From NCBI GenBank assembly GCA_041744735.1, contig JBGTKH010000706.1, forward strand, positions 1-6,014: a stretch of 6,014 nucleotides of DNA, given 5' to 3'. The notes beneath the pieces were generated by a model. The model did not search any database. It was not told the origin of the DNA and saw nothing but the letters and a program-made list of their open reading frames with translations. A program made the translations under genes and the position numbers. Of the stretch, positions 1 to 5,994 are shown in pieces. Origin of the DNA: JBGTKH01 sp041744735. GTDB taxonomy: Bacteria > Planctomycetota > Planctomycetia > Pirellulales > Pirellulaceae. Numbering within the stretch: the first letter of the stretch is position 1; every line of letters starts with the position of its first letter.

Positions 1-227
1 AGCCACCCGTACACGAGCGACTTGCCTGAAAACCCGGGTACCCACGACGCGATCACATACACTGTGAACGCCCCCGCGAAAACCACCAGCGGCGACGACT
101 GCCACAGCGCCCGCAACCGATCCTGCTGATCGGCCAGCACGTCAAGGCTAAGGTATTCGCGGAAACAAACGCACGCGGCGCCGATCAAGACGACAACCGC
201 GCCCAGCAGCACTAACTTGCTTCTCAT
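1..227 (-). CDS. TVP38/TMEM64-like (VTT domain) membrane protein, 5' part only
   Basis: This is an open frame reading leftward from an ATG at 227-225 to the window edge, 75 codons without a stop; the C-terminal part lies outside. The N-terminus is a hydrophobic helix (about residues 5-22). A charged stretch follows (about 23-45: FREYLSLDVLADQQDRLRAL), then a second hydrophobic segment (about 46-63) ending in WVPGFSGKSLVYGW. This order, with a helix, an amphipathic 'L..L.....LRAL' linker, then a helix leading into a Pro-Gly...Gly-W motif, resembles the start of TVP38/TMEM64 (SNARE-associated/VTT, DedA-related) inner-membrane proteins. Some of these are thought to move lipids across the membrane; no substrate can be assigned here. 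The start lies 15 nt after the stop of the upstream regulator gene, in the same frame, with a possible AAGGA 12 nt before the ATG, which suggests an operon. The family call is from motif resemblance on a fragment, so it is moderate. Confidence 0.6.
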   Translation of the reverse strand, partial: MRSKLVLLGAVVVLIGAACVCFREYLSLDVLADQQDRLRALWQSSPLVVFAGAFTVYVIASWVPGFSGKSLVYGW

Positions 228-242
228 AAGTGCACGCCGTCC

Positions 243-2207
243 TTAGACTTCCTCGACGGGCAGGTCAAGTTGCCGCATTTTGCGGTAGAGGTTCGAGCGG
301 TGCAGGCCCAGGCGGCGGGCGGCTTCGGTCATGTTGCCGCGGGTGGCGGCAACTTGTTTCTTAATGTACTCGCTTTGGAACCGCTTGGTGGCGTCGGGCA
401 GGGGCAGGTCGAGCGAAAACAAAGCGGGCGATTGCGTGTCCGGGGCCAGGATAAAGGCCAACTCGCCGGCGTCCACTTTATCTCCCTGCGACAAGTACGC
501 CAACCGCTCCATCAGGTTGCGCAGCTCGCGGACGTTGCCCGGCCAAGTGTGCCCCAACAGCCGATTTTGTGCCGCGGCCGTGAACTTCGGCGGCTTGCGG
601 CGCGCCTTGGCACAGAAATCACGCAGGAAGTGGTCCGCCAAGAGCAACACGTCCTCACCACGCTGGCGCAGCGGAGGTAGTTCGAGCGAAACGACGTTTA
701 GACGATAGAATAGGTCCTCGCGAAACTTTTTCTGCCGGACCATCTCGGCCAGATTCTGGTTTGTGGCAGCGATCACGCGCGCGTCGGTGTGAATCGGCGT
801 CGAACCGCCGACGCGGACCACAACTTTTTCCTCAAGCACCCGTAGCATTTTGGCTTGGCCGCTCAGACTCATGTCACCAATTTCATCCAAAAACAACGTG
901 CCGCCCGACGCCAATTCGAACTTGCCGATACGAGTTTCGCGCGCGTCTGTGAAAGCGCCTTTCTCGTGGCCGAACAGCTCGCTCTCCAGCAGCGTTTCGG
1001 TGATGGCCGCACAGTTGACGGCGATCAGCGGCTCGTTGCGGCGGCGGCTAAAATAGTGAACCATCTGGCTGACGACCTCTTTGCCCGTGCCGTTCTCGCC
1101 CAGAATCAGCAGCGCCAATTCCGTATCGGCCACGCGGCGAACGGTCGACCGCAGTGCTTCGATGGCCGGACAATCGCCGATCAAATGCACGCGCTGCGCC
1201 GCTTGATCTGTGATTTGGTTGCGAGAACGCAGCAGTTGTTCGTGCTGCTGCGTGTTCTCCAGCGCGATGGCGGCGTGAGCCGCAAGTTCCGTAAGCGCCG
1301 CTTCATCGTCGTCGGTGAAGTTGCCGTTCAGTTTGTTAATCATCTCGAAAGCGCCGAACAGTTCGCCGCTGGTGCCTCGCAACGGCACGCAGAGCAGCGA
1401 TCGCGTGCGGAAGCCGAGTTTCTTGTCCACGCCGCGGTCGATTTCGCGCTGCTCGACATCCACGTCGACATCGACGCGGCGCGGCTGGCCAGTGTGAATC
1501 ACTTGTCCGACGACCCCCGTATCGTCGGGGATGCGCAACTCGTTCCCTTCGACGCCCAGGGCGGGACGTCCGACAAGCATCTTGTTGCGCTTGTCCCACA
1601 GAAAGATGCTGGCGCGCTCCGATGACAAAAGCCGCGTGGAAGTCTCGGCCATCTGCTGCAGCAACTGATCCATCTCGTGCATTTGGTTCCACTGGCCGGC
1701 AATTTCCAGAATCGCTTCGAGCCGTTGAATGCGGCGATGCTGGCCGTGCCGCAGACGCACGATGGCCAGGGCCGCGCCGAGCAACGCGGCCAGCGCGTCG
1801 ACCAATTGATCGAGCGAACCGGCGCGACTTTGCGGCCGATCGACAATCAACACTTCTGCCTTGTGGGACCGACTGGCCAGCGGTGCGGCGAACCAATCTT
1901 GACGCATGGCGACGCCGTCGCGGTCGATCACTTCCGCCAACAAATCAACCGGCAGCGGACGCTCGGTGCCTGACGTGGCCAAAGTTCGCCATGCGCCCTT
2001 CTCACCTTGTGCGACCGCCAGATATCGGCAATCGGCCGTTTCGCGAATCGTGGGAATCGCCGCGGCGAGAAACTTGTCGACGCTATCGAACTGCCCGGCC
2101 AGATCAAATAGCTTCGGCACGACGGGGACCACCGACGGATGCGATTCAATTCGTTGCAAGTTGCTGTGATGCTGCATGTTAAATTCGCTGGCTCGGCATG
2201 AGTTCAC
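243..2207 (-). CDS. Sigma-54-dependent transcriptional activator, GAF - AAA+ - Fis-type HTH
   Basis: This is a bacterial enhancer-binding protein that would use ATP hydrolysis to open promoters held by sigma-54 RNA polymerase. Residues about 32-150 look like a degenerate GAF-type sensor. About 163-320 is a clear GAF domain with an NKFDE-type signature (N291 K292 ... F297 ... D301 E302). The AAA+ domain (about 340-573) has Walker A GENGTGKE (370-377), the sigma-54 contact loop as GAFTDA (417-422; consensus GAFTGA), Walker B GGTLFLDE (435-442), sensor I ATNQN (about 480-484), arginine-finger region FREDLFYRL (495-503) and WPGNVRELRN (555-564). A Fis-type helix-turn-helix lies at about 607-648. 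There is no receiver domain, so control is probably by ligand or protein binding at the GAF region rather than phosphorylation. The longest frame begins with GTG at 2207; an ATG at 2177 (MQHHSN..., 644 aa) is equally or more likely, and neither has a strong Shine-Dalgarno. It reads into the membrane-protein gene 15 nt downstream. Class is certain, target unknown. Confidence 0.95.
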   Translation of the reverse strand: MNSCRASEFNMQHHSNLQRIESHPSVVPVVPKLFDLAGQFDSVDKFLAAAIPTIRETADCRYLAVAQGEKGAWRTLATSGTERPLPVDLLAEVIDRDGVAMRQDWFAAPLASRSHKAEVLIVDRPQSRAGSLDQLVDALAALLGAALAIVRLRHGQHRRIQRLEAILEIAGQWNQMHEMDQLLQQMAETSTRLLSSERASIFLWDKRNKMLVGRPALGVEGNELRIPDDTGVVGQVIHTGQPRRVDVDVDVEQREIDRGVDKKLGFRTRSLLCVPLRGTSGELFGAFEMINKLNGNFTDDDEAALTELAAHAAIALENTQQHEQLLRSRNQITDQAAQRVHLIGDCPAIEALRSTVRRVADTELALLILGENGTGKEVVSQMVHYFSRRRNEPLIAVNCAAITETLLESELFGHEKGAFTDARETRIGKFELASGGTLFLDEIGDMSLSGQAKMLRVLEEKVVVRVGGSTPIHTDARVIAATNQNLAEMVRQKKFREDLFYRLNVVSLELPPLRQRGEDVLLLADHFLRDFCAKARRKPPKFTAAAQNRLLGHTWPGNVRELRNLMERLAYLSQGDKVDAGELAFILAPDTQSPALFSLDLPLPDATKRFQSEYIKKQVAATRGNMTEAARRLGLHRSNLYRKMRQLDLPVEEV

Positions 2208-2235
2208 GGAGCGTGTGTTGTCGCTTCTACACCGA

Positions 2236-2264
2236 ATCGTAACAGTCTGTCATCGATTCGACAA
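2236..2264 (-). promoter_or_regulatory. Candidate sigma-70 promoter for the sigma-54 activator gene
   Basis: Reading the minus strand, TTGTCG (2264-2259, 4 of 6 to TTGACA) is followed by a 17-nt spacer and TACGAT (2241-2236, 4 of 6 to TATAAT). This is 29 nt upstream of the GTG start and 59 nt upstream of the ATG alternative. Spacing is ideal but both boxes are imperfect, so this is a candidate only. A small inverted repeat, TGTCG-TG-CGACA (2277-2288), sits just upstream of the -35 box. Confidence 0.35.
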
Positions 2265-2350
2265 TTTCGGTATATCTGTCGTGCGACAATCGCCAGAGAG
2301 ACACTTTTTTGCTAGGCTTTGTTGGCGTCGACCGCGCTTCCTATTGAAAC

Positions 2351-2444
2351 GTCGTAGCTTGGGTCCATTGACCCGAGCGAGACCGACCGCGAATTGCTCG
2401 GGTCAATGGACCCAAGCTACCGGGTCAAGGACTTTAGCTACGAC
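2351..2444. repeat. Perfect 25-bp inverted repeat with an adjacent third degenerate copy
   Basis: The left arm 2354-2378 (GTAGCTTGGGTCCATT...CGAGC) and right arm 2396-2420 are exact reverse complements over 25 bp, separated by a 17-nt spacer (2379-2395). Each arm is itself a small palindrome: GGGTC-CATT-GACCC at 2361-2374 and GGGTC-AATG-GACCC at 2400-2413. Immediately after the right arm, 2422-2441 (GGGTCAAGGACTTTAGCTAC) is a diverged direct copy of 2400-2420, with one base missing and three changes. The flank GTCGTAGCT (2351-2359) pairs over 9 nt with AGCTACGAC (2436-2444) at the end of that third copy, so two alternative foldings compete. There is no following T-tract and the element lies between divergent genes, so a simple terminator is unlikely. 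It looks like a REP-like or MITE-like dispersed palindromic element; copy number in the genome cannot be seen here. Confidence 0.9.
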
Positions 2445-2473
2445 AAGCGATCACAACGGTTTTTGCAAGATAC

Positions 2474-2479
2474 GAGGAG
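2474..2479 (+). promoter_or_regulatory. Shine-Dalgarno of fabI
   Basis: GAGGAG ends 6 nt before the ATG at 2486. This is strong support for that start, which also gives the family's usual N-terminus (a short lead-in, then the Rossmann glycine motif). Confidence 0.8.
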
Positions 2480-2485
2480 CTTCGG

Positions 2486-3325
2486 ATGGGACTGTTCGAC
2501 GGGAAAAAAGGCTTGATCGTGGGCGTGGCCAACGATCGTTCGATTGCTTGGGCCATCGCTCAAGAGGTGATGCAGCAAGGTGGCGAGTGCGGCTTCAGCC
2601 ACTTGCCGGACAGGCCCGATGACGACAAGAAGAAAAACCGCCGCCGGGTTTCTAAGCTGACGGAAAACTTTCCACAGGCCAAACTGCTCGAACCGTTGGA
2701 TGTGCAGAAGGATGACGACATCGCGGCATTTTTTGCCAAGGCCGCCGACACCTTCGGCAAAATCGACTTTCTGTTGCACTCGGTGGCTTTCGCATCGCTG
2801 GACGATCTGAAACGTGACACGGTCGAGACCAGCCGCGAAGGATTCAAATTGGCGATGGATGTCAGCGCGTATAGTTTGCTGGCGGTTGCTAACGCTGCCA
2901 AGGAGATCATGAACCCGCGCGGCTCGATCGTCACGATGACTTATTTCGGCGGCGAAAAGTGTGTGCCCGGCTACAACGTGATGGGCATTTGCAAAGCGGC
3001 ACTCGATGCTTCTGTGCGGTACTTGGCTCACGACCTCGGCCCGCGCGGCATTCGCGTGAATGCAATCAGCGCCGGGCCGCTGAAGACGCTGGCCAGTTCC
3101 GCCGTCGGAGCGAAGGGGATGGAAGCACTGTACAAACACATGTCGCCCCTGGGCCGCAACATCACTCACGAAGAAGTCGGCCGAGTCGGTGCCTTCTTAC
3201 TTTCTGACATGTCCGACGGCATCACGGCCGAGATCTTGCACGTCGACGCCGGTTACAACGCCATGGGATCGCCCGGCCGGCTGCTGGACAAAATCGCCGC
3301 CGCCCAAAGTCAGCCGGCGTCATAG
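2486..3325 (+). CDS. fabI: Enoyl-[acyl-carrier-protein] reductase (NADH), FabI type
   Basis: This cytoplasmic enzyme reduces trans-2-enoyl-ACP to acyl-ACP in the last step of each fatty-acid elongation cycle. The 279-aa protein is slightly longer than typical FabI (about 260). It is an atypical short-chain dehydrogenase fold: the nucleotide-binding segment GVANDRSIAWAIA (13-25) replaces the classical TGxxxGxG, which is diagnostic of FabI. A Lys/Asp-rich loop (about 41-55) follows the second strand. HSVAFA (98-103) lines the cofactor pocket. The catalytic residues are Y153 (in MTYFGG) and Y163-x6-K170 (YNVMGICK), matching Y146, Y156 and K163 of the E. coli enzyme. ISAGPLKTLASS (194-205) and the PLGRNIT segment (221-227) are also typical. 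The residue equivalent to E. coli G93 is alanine (A101), as in the S. aureus enzyme. A mutT-like gene follows after 8 nt, so the two are probably cotranscribed. I see no FabR/FapR-type operator that I could defend. Confidence 0.97.
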   Translation: MGLFDGKKGLIVGVANDRSIAWAIAQEVMQQGGECGFSHLPDRPDDDKKKNRRRVSKLTENFPQAKLLEPLDVQKDDDIAAFFAKAADTFGKIDFLLHSVAFASLDDLKRDTVETSREGFKLAMDVSAYSLLAVANAAKEIMNPRGSIVTMTYFGGEKCVPGYNVMGICKAALDASVRYLAHDLGPRGIRVNAISAGPLKTLASSAVGAKGMEALYKHMSPLGRNITHEEVGRVGAFLLSDMSDGITAEILHVDAGYNAMGSPGRLLDKIAAAQSQPAS

Positions 3326-3333
3326 GCAGCCTG

Positions 3334-3744
3334 ATGACGCGCACGCCCACACGCATCGCGATCGCGGTCGTCGAGCACGAAGGTTTTTTCCTGATCGGCC
3401 AACGGCCGGCCGGAGCTGCACTGGCCGGCTTATGGGAATTCCCCGGCGGCAAAGTTGACGAGGGAGAGACAGTACGTGCCGCCGCGGTCCGAGAATGTCT
3501 CGAAGAAACCGGCGTCATGGTCGAGATTTGCGGCGAATACTCCGTCTGCGAGCATCAATACGAGCACGACCGAGTGCAATTGCAGTTCTTCGATTGCCGT
3601 CCTCTAGATCCGCAGCAGACACCGCGAGATCCTTATCGCTGGGTTCCGCGATGCGAACTCTCGTGCTGCGAATTCCCCGCCGCAAATCAAGAACTGCTGC
3701 AACACCTCACAAGGCCTGAAAGCCAAGGGAGATTTCCAAAGTAA
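3334..3744 (+). CDS. mutT: MutT-type Nudix hydrolase (probable 8-oxo-dGTP diphosphatase)
   Basis: This 136-aa Nudix protein is the size of E. coli MutT (129 aa). The Nudix box spans G39-V61 as GKVDEGE...RECLEETGV, fitting GX5EX7REUXEEXGU with Cys55 at the U position, where an aliphatic residue is usual. R53, E54, E57 and E58 are the expected metal-binding and catalytic residues. Upstream, LWEFPGG (33-39) and near the C-terminus EFPAANQELLQHL (113-125) match the MutT pattern (E. coli: LEFPGG and DFPPANEPVIAKL). This favours MutT itself, which removes oxidised dGTP from the nucleotide pool, over other Nudix classes. The substrate is still an inference, since many Nudix proteins are promiscuous. 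The ATG lies 8 nt after the fabI stop with no clear Shine-Dalgarno, so translation is probably coupled to fabI. A 7-bp hairpin overlaps the stop codon. Confidence 0.85.
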   Translation: MTRTPTRIAIAVVEHEGFFLIGQRPAGAALAGLWEFPGGKVDEGETVRAAAVRECLEETGVMVEICGEYSVCEHQYEHDRVQLQFFDCRPLDPQQTPRDPYRWVPRCELSCCEFPAANQELLQHLTRPESQGRFPK

Positions 3745-3749
3745 TCTCC
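3728..3749 (+). repeat. Small hairpin at the end of the mutT gene
   Basis: GGAGATT (3728-3734) pairs exactly with AATCTCC (3743-3749) across an 8-nt loop, and the stem includes part of the mutT stop codon (3742-3744). No T-run follows, so it is not a standard intrinsic terminator. It may be a weak 3'-end stabilising structure or chance. Confidence 0.35.
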
Positions 3750-3779
3750 TAAAACTGGCCGCGATAAGCAGATAGAAGG

Positions 3780-3809
3780 TTGACCATTCCAGTTGGCCTT
3801 GGTTAGAAT
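3780..3809 (+). promoter_or_regulatory. Candidate sigma-70 promoter for the DUF1549/DUF1553 gene
   Basis: TTGACC (3780-3785, 5 of 6 to TTGACA), an 18-nt spacer and TAGAAT (3804-3809, 5 of 6 to TATAAT) give a good housekeeping-type promoter. Transcription would start near 3816, leaving a leader of about 50 nt before the GTG at 3865. This implies the secreted-protein gene is transcribed separately from fabI-mutT. Confidence 0.6.
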
Positions 3810-3852
3810 CACGTCTCGACCGTGACAGATCAATATATGCCCATAGGATCAT

Positions 3853-3857
3853 AGGAG
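3853..3857 (+). promoter_or_regulatory. Shine-Dalgarno that fixes the GTG start of the DUF1549 gene
   Basis: AGGAG ends 7 nt before GTG 3865. It selects this non-ATG start, which is also the one that yields a complete Arg/Lys-initiated signal peptide. Confidence 0.75.
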
Positions 3858-3864
3858 TTCACTC

Positions 3865-5994
3865 GTGCGTAGGAAGAACCGATGGCTGCTAGCGGCACTG
3901 ATATTCATCGCCACGATGACCGGGAAGGACGCGAACGCCCAGAACGGCGTTGACCCCACCAAATTGCCCGGAATTGTGGTCGACAATGTTGCTTCCGAGC
4001 TGGACGGCAAATGGACGCCGTCGACATCCGTCTCGCCGTTCGTTGCCGACGGATACATTTTCGCCAACGGACCGGACATTCACACGGCTCGTTTTGAAAT
4101 CGATGTACCGGCTGCAGCCAATTATCAAGTTTTGGTGGCCTACACAGCCGCTGCCAATCGAGCCCCGAAAGTACCTGTGACCATTCGCGCCGCCGATGGC
4201 GACCATACGATTTACGTGGACCAGCAAGAGTTGCCGGCGGGACCTTATTGCTTCCATCCGCTGGGCGAGTTCTTCTTCGAGTCGGGCCAGGCGCTGGTCA
4301 CGATCTCAACCGAGAACACGAAAGGCGCCGTCATTGCAGATGCGGTGCAGTTTCTGACTGCGGACGAATTTGAGTTGGCGAAGAAGGAAGCGGCGAAGAA
4401 CCCGCCGCCGCTTGTGGCAAAGTCCGCCGCCAAGCCCGCGCCAACCGCCGTGTCGACAAAGATAGAAGAGCCCGCGATTAAGTTCGAGAAGACCGCGCCC
4501 AGCCGCCCGCTGGCTCGACTCACTCCGGCAGAACTCGACTCGCTGCTGGAACAATATGTCACCGGTATCTCGTCAACGGCGGTGATCTACGACGAGCAGT
4601 TTCTGCGCCGAGTCAGCTTGGACGTCATTGGGCGCCAACCATCCGCCGAAGAGCTTGAGCAGTTCGTGGCCGATGCTTCTCCGGAAAAGCGCGCCGCCGT
4701 TGTCGAACGCCTGTTAGCGTCGCCCGAGTACGGCGCGAATTGGGCCAACTATTGGAGCGACGTGATCAGTTACCGCGTGCCCGAGCCGGAGTTGACGTTC
4801 TTGAATTATGATCCGCTGAAACAATGGTTGGCCGAAAAGTTGAATCAGGACGCGACGTGGGACGAGATCGCGTTTCAGGTACTGACGGCCGACGGTAAAG
4901 TCGGCGACAACCCGGCGGCGAGTTACGTCGGTTTTCATCAGGCGAATCAATCCCGCTTGGCAGCCGAAACGTCGCGTATTTTTCTGGCGGTGAACATTCA
5001 ATGCGCCGAATGCCACGATCATCCGTTTGTCGACATGCCCAGCAAAACGTTTCACCAAATGGCCGCTTTCTTCGTTCGCACGGACGCCAAGCTGCCCTGG
5101 AACGACAGCAGCGAAATTGAGGTCAAAGGCAAGTCCAGCGGCGAATACAAAATGCCCGGCACCAAGGGGGAGATGCAACCGGTCGCGTTCACCTCGACGC
5201 CGGTGGAATTGGGCAGCGGCGATTTGACTCGTCGCGGCGAGTTAGCACGCTGGATTGTCGGTCCCGATAACCCGTGGTTTGCAAAGGCGTACAGCAATCG
5301 TATTTGGGCGCGGCTGATGGGCCGCGGTTTCTATGAGCCGGTGGACGATATCGGCGAAGGAACCGAGCCAGTGCTGCCCAGGGTTCACGCGGCAGTGTCC
5401 GAACACTTCGCGGCCAGCGGCTTTGACACCAAGGAGCTGATTCGACTAATTACCAACACGCGGGCGTACCAGCGAGGCTTGAATGACGACACGCCGCAAG
5501 ACAAACCGTTTGCGGCGGCGATCACGGCGAAATTGCGCGGCGACGAAGTGTTCGATTCGCTCGTGGCGGCCATTGAATTGCCGAACTTTACGCCGCCGCA
5601 AGAGAAGGCGTCCGCCGCGATCCGCTTCCCGCCACCGCCAAAAAGCACTCGGGACTTGGTCAACGAGACGTTTGGGTTCGATCCGTCTCTGACGGCCGAT
5701 TATCTGACGCGCACGATGGCGCAGGCCATGCTGATGATGAACAACAAACAGATTCAGGCTCAGGTCGACGCCTCGGCCGAAAGCAGCACGATGCTCGCGC
5801 GGCTGCTGGCTGATGAAAAGGACAACACCGCTGCCGTAAACGCGCTGTACCAGCGCGTGCTCGCCCGCCGCCCCACCGATCGCGAGTTGGAAATTGCTTC
5901 GAAGCACATCGCCGATATGAATGACCGCAGTGCCGCCTTCGAAGACTTGTTGTGGAGCCTGTTGAACTCGGCCGAATTTACGACCCGAAGATAG
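3865..5994 (+). CDS. Exported golvesin-like / DUF1549 (PSCyt2) / DUF1553 (PSD1) protein
   Basis: This 709-aa planctomycete-type secreted protein has no experimentally known function. The signal peptide is residues 1-25 (MRRKNR, hydrophobic core, ANA before Q26). Residues about 36-164 form a beta-rich golvesin C-terminal-like module (VVDNVASELDGKW ... YQVLVAYTAAANRAPKVPVTI ... VDQQ ... LGEFFFESG ... VIADAVQFL), also found in xanthan-lyase-like proteins and possibly carbohydrate- or surface-binding. A Lys/Ala/Pro-rich linker follows (about 165-215). DUF1549 covers about 217-405: FLRRVSLDVIGRQPSAEEL (246-264), YGANWANYWSDV (289-300), and the motif C380-A-E-C383-H384 in CAECHDHPF. DUF1553 covers about 453-705, with RRGELARWIVGPDNPWFAKAYSNRIWARLMGRGFYEPVDD (456-495) and ITNTRAYQ (529-536). 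The end, ALYQRVLARRPTDREL ... LLWSLLNSAEF, is also typical. Such genes often precede a DUF1501 gene, but the window ends 20 nt later. A cytochrome-c domain (PSCyt1), frequent at this N-terminus, is replaced by the golvesin module. Confidence 0.92.
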   Translation: MRRKNRWLLAALIFIATMTGKDANAQNGVDPTKLPGIVVDNVASELDGKWTPSTSVSPFVADGYIFANGPDIHTARFEIDVPAAANYQVLVAYTAAANRAPKVPVTIRAADGDHTIYVDQQELPAGPYCFHPLGEFFFESGQALVTISTENTKGAVIADAVQFLTADEFELAKKEAAKNPPPLVAKSAAKPAPTAVSTKIEEPAIKFEKTAPSRPLARLTPAELDSLLEQYVTGISSTAVIYDEQFLRRVSLDVIGRQPSAEELEQFVADASPEKRAAVVERLLASPEYGANWANYWSDVISYRVPEPELTFLNYDPLKQWLAEKLNQDATWDEIAFQVLTADGKVGDNPAASYVGFHQANQSRLAAETSRIFLAVNIQCAECHDHPFVDMPSKTFHQMAAFFVRTDAKLPWNDSSEIEVKGKSSGEYKMPGTKGEMQPVAFTSTPVELGSGDLTRRGELARWIVGPDNPWFAKAYSNRIWARLMGRGFYEPVDDIGEGTEPVLPRVHAAVSEHFAASGFDTKELIRLITNTRAYQRGLNDDTPQDKPFAAAITAKLRGDEVFDSLVAAIELPNFTPPQEKASAAIRFPPPPKSTRDLVNETFGFDPSLTADYLTRTMAQAMLMMNNKQIQAQVDASAESSTMLARLLADEKDNTAAVNALYQRVLARRPTDRELEIASKHIADMNDRSAAFEDLLWSLLNSAEFTTRR

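Larger units (their letters stand above)
2208..2485. other. Divergent intergenic region between activator and fabI
   Basis: This stretch of 278 nt without a convincing gene separates the leftward regulator from rightward fabI. It holds the candidate minus-strand promoter (2236-2264), a T-run at 2305-2310, the repeat cluster at 2351-2444, and the fabI Shine-Dalgarno. A plus-strand promoter for fabI is not obvious. The best pair I see is TTGTTG (2319-2324) with TATTGA (2342-2347) at 17-nt spacing, which is weak. I found no sigma-54 (-24/-12, GG-N10-GC) element upstream of fabI. Confidence 0.6.

Noticed and set aside
855..1625. A 256-codon open frame on the plus strand opposite the activator
   Set aside because: It lies fully antisense to the well-conserved GAF and AAA+ coding sequence, encodes a low-complexity Ala/Arg/Gln-rich product with no recognisable motif, and is a typical shadow frame in GC-rich DNA.
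2354..2420. The 25-bp inverted repeat as an intrinsic terminator
   Set aside because: No T-run follows either arm on either strand, and the element lies between two divergent genes, where no upstream transcript needs terminating.
2286..2485. A sigma-54 promoter upstream of fabI driven by the divergent activator
   Set aside because: I looked for GG-N10-GC with TGGC/TTGC character. The candidates near 2305-2312 and 2459-2466 lack the upstream GG at the right distance.
2176..2622. A 148-codon plus-strand frame covering the intergenic region and the start of fabI
   Set aside because: It runs through the inverted repeat and overlaps fabI out of frame. Composition is Arg-rich with no family resemblance, so it is not a credible gene.
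2783..2800. Alanine at the FabI position equivalent to E. coli G93 as a triclosan-resistance mutation
   Set aside because: Alanine is the natural residue here in many FabI proteins, including the triclosan-sensitive S. aureus enzyme, so it does not imply resistance.
2438..3169. A 243-codon open frame on the minus strand opposite fabI
   Set aside because: It is antisense to fabI, whose catalytic motifs are all intact; the product has no recognisable domain and the frame starts without a ribosome-binding site.
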